Assembly: GCF_009707955.1 (NCBI RefSeq) | Contig: NZ_WMDQ01000005.1 | Coordinates: 1 to 64,000 of the forward strand | Direction: 5' to 3' | DNA from: Flavobacterium sp. LC2016-13 | Lineage (GTDB): Bacteria; Bacteroidota; Bacteroidia; Flavobacteriales; Flavobacteriaceae | DNA: 64,000 nucleotides | Shown: positions 1 to 9,641 of the stretch, one piece after another | Layout: every line of letters starts with the position of its first letter | Numbering within the stretch: position 1 is the first letter of the stretch | The notes under the pieces: generated by a model | Told to the model about the DNA's origin: nothing | What the model saw: only the letters and a program-made list of their open reading frames with translations | Databases searched by the model: none | Made by a program: the position numbers and the translations under genes

Positions 1-35
1 ATTTTGCAGATTAAATAGATTTTTTACACACAGAA

Positions 36-150
36 TCTGCTGAATCTGCAAAATCTGCGAGAAAAAATAATTCGTGAATTCGTGGCTAACTTTTTTAAAC
101 AGTTTTAAAATAAATAATTCGTGGAAATTAGTGTAATTCGTGGCAAACCT
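36..150. repeat. dispersed low-complexity repeat, start of window
   Basis: The word AATTCGTGG or AATTCGTG occurs at about 69, 77, 116 and 135, next to repeated words around 'aatctgc' at 36-58. Short words like these form dispersed intergenic repeats in flavobacterial genomes. No gene is seen in bases 1-184. Confidence 0.4.
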
Positions 151-184
151 TTTTTAAATTTGAAATAACTAAAAAACCAGAAAA

Positions 185-1177
185 ATGAAAATTGTAAAAT
201 GGGGAATTATAGGCTGTGGAAATGTAACCGAAGTTAAAAGCGGTCCTGCTTTTCAAAAAGCTCCAAATTCAGCATTAGTAGCCGTAATGCGAAGAGACGC
301 TGCACTTGCCGAAGATTACGCCAAACGTCATAATGTTCCTAAATGGTATTCTAACGCGGTTGATTTAATTAATGATCCTGAAGTTGACGCCGTTTATATT
401 GCTACTCCTCCATCTTCTCACAAGGAATATACGATTTTATGCGCCAAAGCCGGAAAACCGGTCTATGTTGAAAAACCAATGGCATTGACATTTGAAGAAT
501 GCAACGAAATGATCAGCGTTTGTAAAGAACACAACGTTCCGCTATTTGTTGCTTATTACAGAAGAAGTTTACCTCGATTTTTAAAAATAAAAGAACTTAT
601 CGATCAAAATAAAATTGGAACTGTCAGACACGTAAATTGCGTTTTATACCATCCTTTTGAAGAAAGATATGATGACGAAATCAATTTGCCGTGGACGGTT
701 TTACCGCATATTTCAGGCGGCGGAATTTTTGTTGATCTGGCTTGTCATACTTTAGATTTTCTTGACTTTGTTTTAGGTCCGATTAAGTCTGTTCGCGGAC
801 ATGCAAGTTCGCAACTTAAAGCTTATCCGGCCGAAGATTCGGTTTCGATGTCGTTTTTATTTGAGAACGGAATTCACGGAACGGGTTTATGGAATTTTGC
901 CAGTTTTGAACGTTATGACAATACTGAAATTGTAGGTGATAAAGGTAAAATCTCGTTTTCGACTTTCGGAAATGATCCAATTCATGTTCAATATACAAAT
1001 GGAGAAAAAGAAAGTTTTACAATTGAAAATTCACTTCATATTCAACAGCCTTTTATCGAAACTGTTGTTGCAGAACTTTTGGGCAATGAAGGATTTTCTC
1101 CATCAAAAGGAATTTCAGGCGCAAGAACGACTTGGGTTATTGATGAAGTTTTGAAAGAGTTTAGGCATTCGAAATAG
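185..1177 (+). CDS. Gfo/Idh/MocA family oxidoreductase
   Basis: A 330-residue predicted cytoplasmic NAD(P)-dependent oxidoreductase. The N-terminus carries a Rossmann nucleotide-binding motif (GIIGCGNV, about residues 7-14). The family's substrate-side motif VYVEKPMAL (EKP) lies near residue 97. The C-terminal half is the alpha/beta substrate domain typical of the family. Length is normal for the family. The substrate, probably a sugar, inositol or related polyol, cannot be told from the sequence. The ATG at 185 is the first good start after the repeat-rich leader. It is followed by a dispersed palindrome and a bidirectional terminator shared with the convergent outer-membrane gene, so it is probably monocistronic. 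Confidence 0.9.
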   Translation: MKIVKWGIIGCGNVTEVKSGPAFQKAPNSALVAVMRRDAALAEDYAKRHNVPKWYSNAVDLINDPEVDAVYIATPPSSHKEYTILCAKAGKPVYVEKPMALTFEECNEMISVCKEHNVPLFVAYYRRSLPRFLKIKELIDQNKIGTVRHVNCVLYHPFEERYDDEINLPWTVLPHISGGGIFVDLACHTLDFLDFVLGPIKSVRGHASSQLKAYPAEDSVSMSFLFENGIHGTGLWNFASFERYDNTEIVGDKGKISFSTFGNDPIHVQYTNGEKESFTIENSLHIQQPFIETVVAELLGNEGFSPSKGISGARTTWVIDEVLKEFRHSK

Positions 1178-1183
1178 TTTTTT

Positions 1184-1275
1184 TGTGTCATTCCGACGAA
1201 AGGAGAAATCACATAACGCTGAAACGCACTGTTGGTGAATATTGGATGTGATTTCTCCTTCGTCGAAATGACACA
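1184..1275. repeat. dispersed palindromic repeat, copy 1
   Basis: Two arms of about 28 bases, beginning with GTCATTCCGACGAA and ending with TTCGTCGAAATGAC, are nearly perfect reverse complements and enclose about 30 unrelated bases. A second copy lies at 41143-41229. This is a REP-like intergenic element that could fold as a long hairpin. Confidence 0.75.
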
Positions 1276-1283
1276 ACAGCACA

Positions 1284-1323
1284 TAAAAAAAGAGGATATT
1301 CTAACGAATATCCTCTTTTTTAA
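1284..1323. terminator. bidirectional rho-independent terminator
   Basis: A stem AGAGGATATT / AATATCCTCT with loop CTAACG is flanked by an A-run on the left and a T-run on the right. It lies between two convergent genes and can serve both. Confidence 0.85.
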
Positions 1324-1341
1324 ACTATAAATTCTTTAGAA

Positions 1342-2274
1342 TTATAGGCTGTATTTAAGACCAAAAGTCAAACCTAAACCTGAAATTCCAACGTAAGAAC
1401 TAATATCATCAGTTGCTCTTGTATTATCAAAACCAGCTGCGTTAGTTACTTTACTGTTTGAAGTAGTATTAATTTGATCTACATATTTAGTATGGCTTGC
1501 AGAATATGATGCATCTGGACGGAAAGCTGTAGGTGTATTTAATTTATCTACACCATTTTCAGTATATATTTCTGTTTCTTTTGTTTTTCCGTGTACAGTA
1601 AAATTACGGTACTCTAATTCAGCAAAAAGAGAAATATGTGTTCCTAATTTATAAGATGTTCCTAAAGCTGCAGTAAATCCAACTGTTGGGTTTGGTTTAA
1701 TAACATCTTTTGAATAAGTTTCTGTTTTCCCTGCAGGATTTGTATATGTTCTAGTAGTTTCAATGTCTAATGTTCCGTGAACAGGAACGATAACTCCAAC
1801 TTTAGTATAAGGCTCAAAACCATGAGTTTCTCCTAAAAACAAAACGATTGCAGGAGCAATATCATAAGCTTCAAGTTTCCCTACAGCTTTACCAGTTGCA
1901 AAAGTTGGTCCTGCTGCTACTAATCTATTTGTAGTTTCAACCATAGTTTTATTTGCACTGTTAAAATAATTAAATCCTAACTCAACACCTAAACGTGGTG
2001 TAAAACGATATCCGGCAGTTAAACCTGAACGGAATCCTTGTCCAAAAGAACCATGATTAGTTTCTCTAGAAACTAAAGTCGTACCGTCTGCAGCATAAAC
2101 ATCTGTATTAGGCAATGCACCTGATACAGTTGGAAATTCAGCAGCAGCAGTTTGGATGAAATATGATCCCCCTAATTTAAAATACCAGCTTTCTTGTTTT
2201 TCTGTTTTTTCAGTTTGCGCCATTGTAACTAAAGAGCAAACTAATAATCCTAATAAAAATAGGTTCTTTTTCAT
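1342..2274 (-). CDS. outer membrane beta-barrel protein
   Basis: A 310-residue exported protein. It begins with a Sec signal peptide (MKKNLFLLGLLVCSLVTMAQ). The rest alternates amphipathic strands and Asn/Thr/Gly-rich loops, and it ends in LTFGLKYSL, a typical barrel terminal strand. The phrases GFRSGLTAGYRFTPRLGVELGFNYF and AALGTSYKLGTHISLFAELEYRNFTV resemble OmpA/porin-like outer-membrane proteins of Bacteroidota. A role in permeability or envelope structure is likely, but no specific ligand can be named. A TAnnTTTG box lies just upstream. The gene stands alone, convergent with the oxidoreductase. Confidence 0.8.
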   Translation of the reverse strand: MKKNLFLLGLLVCSLVTMAQTEKTEKQESWYFKLGGSYFIQTAAAEFPTVSGALPNTDVYAADGTTLVSRETNHGSFGQGFRSGLTAGYRFTPRLGVELGFNYFNSANKTMVETTNRLVAAGPTFATGKAVGKLEAYDIAPAIVLFLGETHGFEPYTKVGVIVPVHGTLDIETTRTYTNPAGKTETYSKDVIKPNPTVGFTAALGTSYKLGTHISLFAELEYRNFTVHGKTKETEIYTENGVDKLNTPTAFRPDASYSASHTKYVDQINTTSNSKVTNAAGFDNTRATDDISSYVGISGLGLTFGLKYSL

Positions 2275-2299
2275 AATTCTGATTTTAATTGTTTTAATA

Positions 2300-2307
2300 C
2301 AAACTTA
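2300..2307 (-). promoter_or_regulatory. Bacteroidota -7 box for the outer-membrane gene
   Basis: Read on the minus strand the bases are TAAGTTTG, matching TAnnTTTG, 26 bases upstream of the start codon. No clear -33 TTTG is seen. Confidence 0.45.
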
Positions 2308-2453
2308 GATCATTTTAACATATTCTTCTAGTTTGCTTTGTTAGACTTCGTACGAAAACGTTGTAATTTCGAGCAATATTACTAAAAAACTATTATGCAT
2401 GCATAATTTTAACACTAAAAAAATGCATTCTTTTAAATTTTAACTGTTAAAAT

Positions 2454-5400
2454 TTAATTCAGTTTAAAATTAACCTGCAATTTTTCTAATTCCTGCAATA
2501 ACTCTGCAGATATTTTAACTTTTAACCTTCGACTAGGCATGGTTAATTTGGTTACAACCTTGATTTCTTCTACCTCTTTGACTTCCTGCATTTTAGTTTC
2601 GGCAGCTAAAGATTCGCCATCATCGTTATCATTTTCTTCATCAACAAAAACAGCATCTTCTGTTTCTTCAAATTCGTTAGTCGTTTCTACTTCAACCAAA
2701 CGTTTTATTTTTTCTAATTCCATGATCTCAAACGTAACCGAATTATCTCCTTTATTATCATTAAATAAATGACTTAATTTATGAATAAATTCTGTTTGCA
2801 AATCTTGTATGTTTAATAACACCACTAGCTTTTTAGCAAAGGCCTCTAATATATCCTGCAATTGTCTTATTTCAACAAATTGCATTCTTGGATCAGATTT
2901 TTTTCCTGTATCATGGTTTACCCATCCGTCTTTTATCAGGATTTTCAGGAATGCAAAATTATTCTGAATCAAGAAATGGCGGAACTTTAAATATTCTTCA
3001 CCAAAAATCTTAAACTCAAAACTTTCATCATAACCTTCTAAATTAAATACAGCCCAGCCTTTTCCATTTTTTGCTACACGGTGTTGTACATTATTGATGA
3101 TTCCTGCAAAAGTCAGGTTTTTACCCACATACAAATCCATACTTTTTAAAACCTCTAATCTTGCATTGCAGAAGTATTTCATCTCAAATCTAAAATCATC
3201 GAGAGGATGCCCGGAAAGGTAAATTCCAACAACTTCTTTTTCTTTGGCAAGCTTTTCCATTGTGCTCCAGTCTTCACACGGAGGCACAATTGGTTCGGCA
3301 ATTTGTACTTCGCTGGTTTCTCCAAACAAACTTACCTGTGATGAATTTTCGTTTTCCTGAAATTTCGATCCGTAACGCATTGCTTTTTCATAAAAAGTAA
3401 TTCCGTCACCATCATCATGAAAATATTGTGCTCTTGTAGTTCCTTCAAACGAGTCGAAACCACCGGCAAGCGCTAAGTTTTCAATTGCTTTTTTATTGGC
3501 TGCACGCAAATCGATACGTTTTGCCAAATCAAAAATCGATTTATATCTTCCGTCTTTTCTACATTCTACAATAGTTGCAACAGCTCCGGAACCCACACCT
3601 TTAATAGCGCCCATTCCAAAACGAACAGCGTAATTATCATTTACAGTAAATTTATAAAATGACTCATTTACATCCGGTCCTAAAACCTGTAAGCCCATTC
3701 GTTTACATTCTTCCATGAAAAATGATACCTGTTTAATATCATTCATATTATTCGAAAGAACCGCCGCCATATATTCTGCCGGATAATGTGCTTTTAAATA
3801 GGCCGTTTGGTACGCAATCCAGGCATAACAAGTCGAGTGCGATTTGTTGAAGGCATAACTTGCAAATGCTTCCCAGTCTTTCCAGATTTTCTCTAAAACC
3901 TTTGCATCATGCCCTTTTGCCGACGCTTGTTCGACAAATTTAGGTTTCATTTTATCAAGAACGTCTTTTTGTTTCTTACCCATCGCTTTACGCAAAACGT
4001 CGGCTTCACCTTTTGTAAAGTCAGCCAGCGATTGTGACAAAAGCATTACCTGCTCTTGGTAAACGGTAATTCCGTATGTTTCTCCCAAATATTCTTCGCA
4101 GGCATCTAAATCGTATTTGATTTCTTCATCACCATTTTTTCTTCGAACGAAAGAGGGAATATATTCTAAAGGTCCCGGACGATAAAGAGCATTCATCGCA
4201 ATTAAATCTCCAAAAACCGTTGGCTTTAGATCCTTCATATATTTTTGCATTCCGGGTGACTCGTATTGGAAGATCCCAACCGTTTCTCCTCTTTGAAAGA
4301 GCGCATAAGTTTCAGTATCATCAATTGGAAATGTATCCGGATCTAAATCAATTCCGGTTCTGTATTTTACCAGTTTTACGGTATCTTTTATCAACGTAAG
4401 AGTCTTCAGACCCAAGAAGTCCATTTTAAGCAATCCTGCACTTTCAGCAACCGAGTTATCAAACTGTGTTACATATAAATCAGAATCTTTTGCGGTGGTA
4501 ACGGGAACGAAATTCGTAATATCCGATGGCGTAATAATTACACCACAGGCGTGAATTCCGGTATTTCGCATTGATCCTTCCAGAATTTTTGCCTGTTGAA
4601 TTGTTTCTCCCGCCAAATCATCTTCATTGGCAATGGCAATCAATTCTTTTACATTATCAAATTCGTCAGATCGAAGGGCTTTTTTAACCTCATCTTCACT
4701 TTCAGAAATAAAACGCGCCAAATTCCATTTTGACGGCATCATTCCCGGAATCAGTTTTGCAATTCTATCGGCTTCAAACAACGGTAAATCCAATACACGC
4801 GCCGTATCACGAATCGCAGATTTGGTTGCCATTTTACCATAAGTAATAATCTGCGCAACCTGATTTTTTCCGTATTTATTAATTACATATTCCATTACAC
4901 GACCACGACCTTCGTCATCAAAATCGATATCAATATCGGGCATCGATACACGGTCAGGATTAAGGAAACGCTCAAAAAGCAAATCGTACTTAATCGGGTC
5001 AATATTGGTAATTCCGAGGCAATATGCAACGGCAGAACCCGCAGCAGATCCACGCCCTGGCCCTACGGAAACATCCATATTTCTGGCTTCAGCGATAAAA
5101 TCCTGAACAATTAAAAAGTAACCGGGATATCCTGAATTTGAGATGGTCAATAACTCAAAATCTAAACGTTCCTGAATAGATTCTGTAATTTCTCCGTATC
5201 TTTTTGCTGCACCAACCATTGTAAGGTGTCGCAGGTATTTATTTTCACCTCGAACACCACCATCAGCTTCATCTTCAACAACTACAAACTCTTCCGGAAT
5301 ATCAAATTTAGGAAGCAATACATCTCGGTAAAGCGAATATCCTTCAACCTTGTCTACAATTTCCTGAATATTAATAATTGCGTCAGGCAAATCAGAAAAG

Positions 5401-7001
5401 AGTTTTTTCATCTCTTCTTCAGACTTATAATAGTATTCCTGATTTGGTAAACCGTAACGATATCCACGACCACGACCAATTGGCGTAGCTTGTTTTTCAC
5501 CATCTTTTACACACAACAAAATGTCGTGCGCATTGGCATCTTCTTTATTTAAATAATAAGTATTATTTGTCGCAATTAATTTGACATTGTGTTTTTGCGA
5601 AAATTCAATCAGGGTTTTATTTACACGATTTTCATCTTCCTGATTATGGCGCATTACTTCAAGATAAAAGTCATCGCCAAATTGTTCTTTCCACCAAATC
5701 AAAGCTTCTTCCGCTTGGTTTTCACCGATGTTCAGAATTTTACTCGGAATTTCTCCGTATAAATTCCCGGACAAAACCATAATATCTTCTTTATACTTCT
5801 CGATAATTTTTCGGTCAATTCTCGGAACATAATAAAATCCGTCCGTAAAAGCGATCGACGACATTTTTGCCAAATTGTGATAGCCTTTTTTGTTTTTGGC
5901 CAATAGTACAACCTGATTTCCGTTGTCTTTTTTACTTTTATCTAAATGGTTGTCACAAATATTAAATTCGCAACCCACGATTGGTTTTATCTCTGTTTCT
6001 GTTGGCTCTTCTCCGGCTTCAACTAAAGCTTTATTTTTTCCGGATGCTGCTTTGTTATGGTTCATGACCGCACTCACGAAGTGAAATGCACCCATCATGT
6101 TTCCGGTATCGGTCATCGCAACTGCGGGCATTCCGTTTTTGGCTGTAGCCGAAACTATGTTGCCAATTCCGATCGTGGATTGAAGCACCGAAAACTGCGT
6201 ATGATTATGTAAATGCGCATATTTTGCCGCTTTAAAATCTTCTCTATCAGAATGTGAAACTGTAGTTTGTTTCTCATTAGATTCTAAAGCTTTTAATTGC
6301 TCTCTGATTTTATCAGAAGCGGCTTTTAAATTGATATGTTTTAAACCAATTAACGGAAATTCCTGCGGGTTTCTATCTTGGAATTCCTTAAAATAATCCT
6401 TCGGAACATCCAGTTCTTCTTTGGTAAAAACCTCTCTTCTAATTAATTCTAAGAAACAACGCGTAGTTGCCTCAACGTCGGCAGTTGCGTTGTGCGCTTC
6501 TGCAAACGGTTTATTAAAAAGATAACTATGTAATTCTGTTAATGTTGGAAGTTTGAATTTTCCTCCACGACCTCCTGGAAGTTGTAATAATGAAGCTGTA
6601 ACTTCGGTACAAGTATCTAAAACAGGCATTGAACTCATTGGAGAATCGACACCCATTCTATGAAATTCGGCTCCCATAATATTAACGTCGAAACCTAAAT
6701 TCTGACCAACGATAAACTTGGTTTTACTTAGCGCAATATTGAATTTCTCCAAAACTTCTTGCAAAGTAATTCCATCGGCTTCAGCCAATTCGGTTGAAAT
6801 TCCGTGAATACGTTCAGCGTCATACGGAATATTAAATCCGTCAGGTTTTACCAAATAATCCTGATGTTCGATCAATTTTCCCATTTCGTCATGAAGCTGC
6901 CATGCGATCTGAATACAGCGAGGCCAGTTATCAGAATCGGTTATTGGAGCATCCCAGCGTTTTGGTAATCCGGTTGTTTCGGTATCGAATATTAAATACA
7001 T
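2454..7001 (-). CDS. dnaE: DNA polymerase III alpha subunit with fused exonuclease domain
   Basis: Replicative polymerase of about 1515 residues. An N-terminal DEDD 3'-5' exonuclease domain (about 1-190) shows FDTETTGLP, then NLGFDV, then AHNATADVEATT. A PHP domain (from about 260) shows HLHNHTQFSV. The C-family core has GPGRGSAAGSA and PDIDIDFDDEGR with its catalytic aspartates. Helix-hairpin-helix (GMGAIKGVGSGAV) and OB-fold regions follow. The ATG at 7001 starts exactly before the exonuclease motif. A longer TTG start at 7016 adds five residues and is less likely. In the PHP domain the metal-site motif is TDTG rather than TDHG, so PHP activity is probably lost while the fused epsilon-like domain may proofread. 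Single-gene unit. Confidence 0.95.
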   Translation of the reverse strand: MYLIFDTETTGLPKRWDAPITDSDNWPRCIQIAWQLHDEMGKLIEHQDYLVKPDGFNIPYDAERIHGISTELAEADGITLQEVLEKFNIALSKTKFIVGQNLGFDVNIMGAEFHRMGVDSPMSSMPVLDTCTEVTASLLQLPGGRGGKFKLPTLTELHSYLFNKPFAEAHNATADVEATTRCFLELIRREVFTKEELDVPKDYFKEFQDRNPQEFPLIGLKHINLKAASDKIREQLKALESNEKQTTVSHSDREDFKAAKYAHLHNHTQFSVLQSTIGIGNIVSATAKNGMPAVAMTDTGNMMGAFHFVSAVMNHNKAASGKNKALVEAGEEPTETEIKPIVGCEFNICDNHLDKSKKDNGNQVVLLAKNKKGYHNLAKMSSIAFTDGFYYVPRIDRKIIEKYKEDIMVLSGNLYGEIPSKILNIGENQAEEALIWWKEQFGDDFYLEVMRHNQEDENRVNKTLIEFSQKHNVKLIATNNTYYLNKEDANAHDILLCVKDGEKQATPIGRGRGYRYGLPNQEYYYKSEEEMKKLFSDLPDAIINIQEIVDKVEGYSLYRDVLLPKFDIPEEFVVVEDEADGGVRGENKYLRHLTMVGAAKRYGEITESIQERLDFELLTISNSGYPGYFLIVQDFIAEARNMDVSVGPGRGSAAGSAVAYCLGITNIDPIKYDLLFERFLNPDRVSMPDIDIDFDDEGRGRVMEYVINKYGKNQVAQIITYGKMATKSAIRDTARVLDLPLFEADRIAKLIPGMMPSKWNLARFISESEDEVKKALRSDEFDNVKELIAIANEDDLAGETIQQAKILEGSMRNTGIHACGVIITPSDITNFVPVTTAKDSDLYVTQFDNSVAESAGLLKMDFLGLKTLTLIKDTVKLVKYRTGIDLDPDTFPIDDTETYALFQRGETVGIFQYESPGMQKYMKDLKPTVFGDLIAMNALYRPGPLEYIPSFVRRKNGDEEIKYDLDACEEYLGETYGITVYQEQVMLLSQSLADFTKGEADVLRKAMGKKQKDVLDKMKPKFVEQASAKGHDAKVLEKIWKDWEAFASYAFNKSHSTCYAWIAYQTAYLKAHYPAEYMAAVLSNNMNDIKQVSFFMEECKRMGLQVLGPDVNESFYKFTVNDNYAVRFGMGAIKGVGSGAVATIVECRKDGRYKSIFDLAKRIDLRAANKKAIENLALAGGFDSFEGTTRAQYFHDDGDGITFYEKAMRYGSKFQENENSSQVSLFGETSEVQIAEPIVPPCEDWSTMEKLAKEKEVVGIYLSGHPLDDFRFEMKYFCNARLEVLKSMDLYVGKNLTFAGIINNVQHRVAKNGKGWAVFNLEGYDESFEFKIFGEEYLKFRHFLIQNNFAFLKILIKDGWVNHDTGKKSDPRMQFVEIRQLQDILEAFAKKLVVLLNIQDLQTEFIHKLSHLFNDNKGDNSVTFEIMELEKIKRLVEVETTNEFEETEDAVFVDEENDNDDGESLAAETKMQEVKEVEEIKVVTKLTMPSRRLKVKISAELLQELEKLQVNFKLN

Positions 7002-7228
7002 AGAGTGAAAATACAAAAATTAAGCTCCAAATCCCAAGTTTATCCAATATAAATATCTGATTATATGGAGTATAAAAAACCGCTTTGTAAATTATGGAGG
7101 AAGTTCAAATTTACACTTTTTTTACAGAAATAATAAAGCGAAAGTTGTTAATTAAAATCATTTTTATCATCTGTATTTACTTATAAAAGTAATCAAATTC
7201 CCTTTTTTAATCCCAAAAAAATCGATTA

Positions 7229-7260
7229 TTCATTTTGGATACTCATTAGACCAAAATGAA
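7229..7260. promoter_or_regulatory. perfect inverted repeat upstream of the SDR gene
   Basis: Arms TTCATTTTGG (7229-7238) and CCAAAATGAA (7251-7260) are exact reverse complements separated by 12 bases, about 70 bases before the SDR start. It is a plausible operator for the AraC-type regulator encoded downstream. That assignment is inference. Confidence 0.45.
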
Positions 7261-7328
7261 CACTTTTAAGCTGCACTGTATCCTGAACTTTGCTTCATCA
7301 AATTATAACAATTAAAAAAATAATAATC

Positions 7329-8132
7329 ATGAAAACAATTTTTATCACAGGCGCATCATCAGGTTTAGGAAAAGCAACCGCAAAATTATTTCAAGCAAAA
7401 GGATGGAATGTAATTGCAACAATGAGAACTCCAGAAAAGGAAACGGAGCTTTCTCAATTAAAAAATGTAACCCTTTTACCTTTGGATGTAACCAATTATG
7501 ACCAAATACAAAGCACGGTTCAAAAAGCTATAGAATTAAGCGACATTGATGTTGTTTTTAATAATGCCGGTTATGGCTTGATTGGTCCTTTAGAGAGTTT
7601 TAACGACGATCAAATCACGAAACAATTAAATACTAATTTGTTGGGAACTATTCGTGTAACGAATGCTTTTATTCCGTATTTCAGAGAAAAAAGAAACGGA
7701 TTGTTTATTTCAACTACTTCTATTGGCGGCTTGATTTCTTTTCCTTTAGGATCTGTATACCACGCAACAAAATGGGGATTAGAAGGCTGGAGTGAAAGTA
7801 TGGCGTTTGAATTAAATCAATTTGGAATAAATATTAAAACAGTTTCTCCGGGCGGTATTAAAACTGAATTTTTGCATGGTTCGCTTGACACAGGCGTTAA
7901 ACCAGAATATGAAGCAATGGCAAACAAAATGTTTGAAAATGTAGATGTAATGTTTGAAATGGCATCAACTGCAGAACAAATTGCCGATGTGGTTTATGAA
8001 GCTGCTACCGACGGAAAAATTAAACTAAGATATGTAGCGGGAGAAGACGCAAAAGCACTTTACCAACAAAGATTGGAACAAGGTGACGAAGTTTTTCGTG
8101 CTTCATTTGGTAAACAATTTTTGGGAGCTTAA
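7329..8132 (+). CDS. short-chain dehydrogenase/reductase (SDR)
   Basis: A 267-residue classical SDR. The cofactor motif TGASSGLGKA is at about 7-16, NNAGYG is in the middle, and the catalytic pair appears as YHATK, with a Ser in the preceding strand (STTSIGG). The family reduces or oxidises carbonyl/alcohol groups with NAD(P)H; the substrate is unknown. The start was set at the ATG at 7329 because it begins directly at the cofactor-binding strand. The TTG at 7290 would add a non-homologous extension. It lies 72 bases before an AraC-type regulator on the same strand and has a perfect inverted repeat upstream, so the pair may be co-regulated. Confidence 0.9.
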   Translation: MKTIFITGASSGLGKATAKLFQAKGWNVIATMRTPEKETELSQLKNVTLLPLDVTNYDQIQSTVQKAIELSDIDVVFNNAGYGLIGPLESFNDDQITKQLNTNLLGTIRVTNAFIPYFREKRNGLFISTTSIGGLISFPLGSVYHATKWGLEGWSESMAFELNQFGINIKTVSPGGIKTEFLHGSLDTGVKPEYEAMANKMFENVDVMFEMASTAEQIADVVYEAATDGKIKLRYVAGEDAKALYQQRLEQGDEVFRASFGKQFLGA

Positions 8133-8139
8133 TTTATTA

Positions 8140-8190
8140 CTAATACCGTTCAGGTTTTGATAATCTGTTCGGTATTAGTTTTGAAATTTT
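8140..8190 (+). terminator. hairpin after the SDR gene
   Basis: CTAATACCG (8140-8148) pairs with CGGTATTAG (8170-8178). With two mismatches the stem extends to about 14 bp, and a T-rich run follows. It may terminate or attenuate transcription between the SDR gene and the regulator. Confidence 0.55.
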
Positions 8191-8204
8191 TATACTTTTA
8201 TATT

Positions 8205-9125
8205 ATGGAAAAGAAAAACAATAATCCGGCAAAAATTTCCTCTATATCGCAATTTCATAGTTTATTGAGACTGCCAAAACCGCTTCATCCTATGATAAGT
8301 TTGGTCGATAATACTCAACTTGTTATAAATGCTGATTTAACTAACAACCATTTTTTGCTCGATTTTTATAAAATATCTTATAAATTTTCGACCAATGGAA
8401 AAATGGGTTATGGTCAGGGTTATTATGATTTTAATGAAGGTGGATTAATGTTTACTTCTCCCAATCAATTGATTTTTACGGATAATGAAGAAGGAATTGA
8501 ATACCATGGTTATACGCTGCTTTTTCATCCGGACTTTATTAGAAATTATCCTTTAGGCAAGACCATCAAAAAATATGGTTTCTTTTCATACGATACCAAT
8601 GAAGCGCTACATCTTTCTGACAGTGAGAAAACAACTATCATCGGTTTATTAACTAGCATTGATAATGAGCTTCACACGGCAATAGACGAAATGAGCCAGG
8701 ATGTTATTGTTTCCTATATTGATGTTTTGCTTAATTATAGTAATCGTTTTTACAAACGCCAATTCATTACCAGAAAAACAATTAGCAGTGATTTATTGCT
8801 AAAAGTAGAAGAAACGCTGGATAATTATCTCAATAATGCTGAAACGCTAAAAAGAGGATTACCTACAGTAGACTTTCTTGCTTCACAAATTAATGTTTCT
8901 ACGCATTATCTGAGCGACATGCTTCGGAATTTAACCGGCCAAAATGCGCAACAACATATTCATTCAAAACTAATAGAAAAATCAAAAGACTTCCTTATAA
9001 GCACAAATCTTTCGGTAGCAGAAATAGCTTATCAATTGGGCTTTGAATATCCTCAGTCTTTCAGTAAACTATTTAAAAAGAAGACAAACTTAACTCCATT
9101 AGAGTTTAAAAATTCTCTGAATTAG
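8205..9125 (+). CDS. AraC family transcriptional regulator
   Basis: A 306-residue regulator. The N-terminal two thirds is a cupin-like ligand or sensor region. The C-terminus carries two helix-turn-helix motifs of the AraC type: VDFLASQINVSTHYLSDMLR and SVAEIAYQLGFEYPQSFSKLFKKKTNLTPLEF. The ATG at 8205 was chosen. An upstream start at 8157 would fall inside the hairpin that follows the SDR gene. The arrangement (SDR then AraC regulator, same strand) is common for regulators that control a neighbouring redox enzyme. The inducer is unknown. Confidence 0.88.
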   Translation: MEKKNNNPAKISSISQFHSLLRLPKPLHPMISLVDNTQLVINADLTNNHFLLDFYKISYKFSTNGKMGYGQGYYDFNEGGLMFTSPNQLIFTDNEEGIEYHGYTLLFHPDFIRNYPLGKTIKKYGFFSYDTNEALHLSDSEKTTIIGLLTSIDNELHTAIDEMSQDVIVSYIDVLLNYSNRFYKRQFITRKTISSDLLLKVEETLDNYLNNAETLKRGLPTVDFLASQINVSTHYLSDMLRNLTGQNAQQHIHSKLIEKSKDFLISTNLSVAEIAYQLGFEYPQSFSKLFKKKTNLTPLEFKNSLN

Positions 9126-9641
9126 TCTTTTAAAAATTTCTCTTCAAAAATCATTTTTCAATTTAAAATTCATAAAAATTGATAAAAATACACTTCTTGG
9201 ATGTCGTAGTATTTTGATCGTTTATTGAATCTAAATAACGATCAAAAAGCCCATTTAAAAGCATTCAAAAATCAACAATCCAGCCTTTTCAAAAAGAAAT
9301 CAAAACTGTCAATTATTACTATTTTTATTCGTTTTGTTACATATTTTTAAAACAAAAACCTCGTTTTGTATCAATTTTAAGATAAATTTGCCAACTATTG
9401 AAATTAAAAGCAATTGAAATAAAATTAAACAGAAAAAGAAAAGTAAAAGCAATTTTTGATTCATTTTAAAACCAAAACCGATCCTGCAAAATGCAAAATA
9501 CAATTTGTATTTTAGTTTGGGTATCGTATATAATGGAATATTGAAATTTATGCTTTTGTATCTTTTTTTACTTTTGTTTTGCTAATATAAATGAGCAGGA
9601 AATTGCTTTGGTTACAGAATTACAATTAAAAAAAATAAAAA
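9126..9641. other. intergenic region upstream of leuC
   Basis: No convincing gene in these 516 bases. There is an 11-bp inverted repeat (TTTTGATCGTT at 9212-9222 with AACGATCAAAA at 9237-9247) without a T-run. A possible -7 box TACTTTTG lies at 9569-9576, 66 bases before leuC. I saw no leucine-rich leader peptide or recognisable riboswitch. A minus-strand reading frame at 9309-9503 is low complexity and was rejected. Confidence 0.5.

Noticed and set aside
936..1154. Overlapping plus-strand frame within the oxidoreductase
   Set aside because: Fully inside a well-supported gene in another frame, with no family resemblance.
7002..7016. TTG start extending DnaE by five residues
   Set aside because: The ATG at 7001 directly precedes the exonuclease motif.
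9309..9503. 64-codon minus-strand frame with hydrophobic Phe/Leu-rich sequence upstream of leuC
   Set aside because: Low complexity A/T-rich DNA, no recognisable family and no supporting context.
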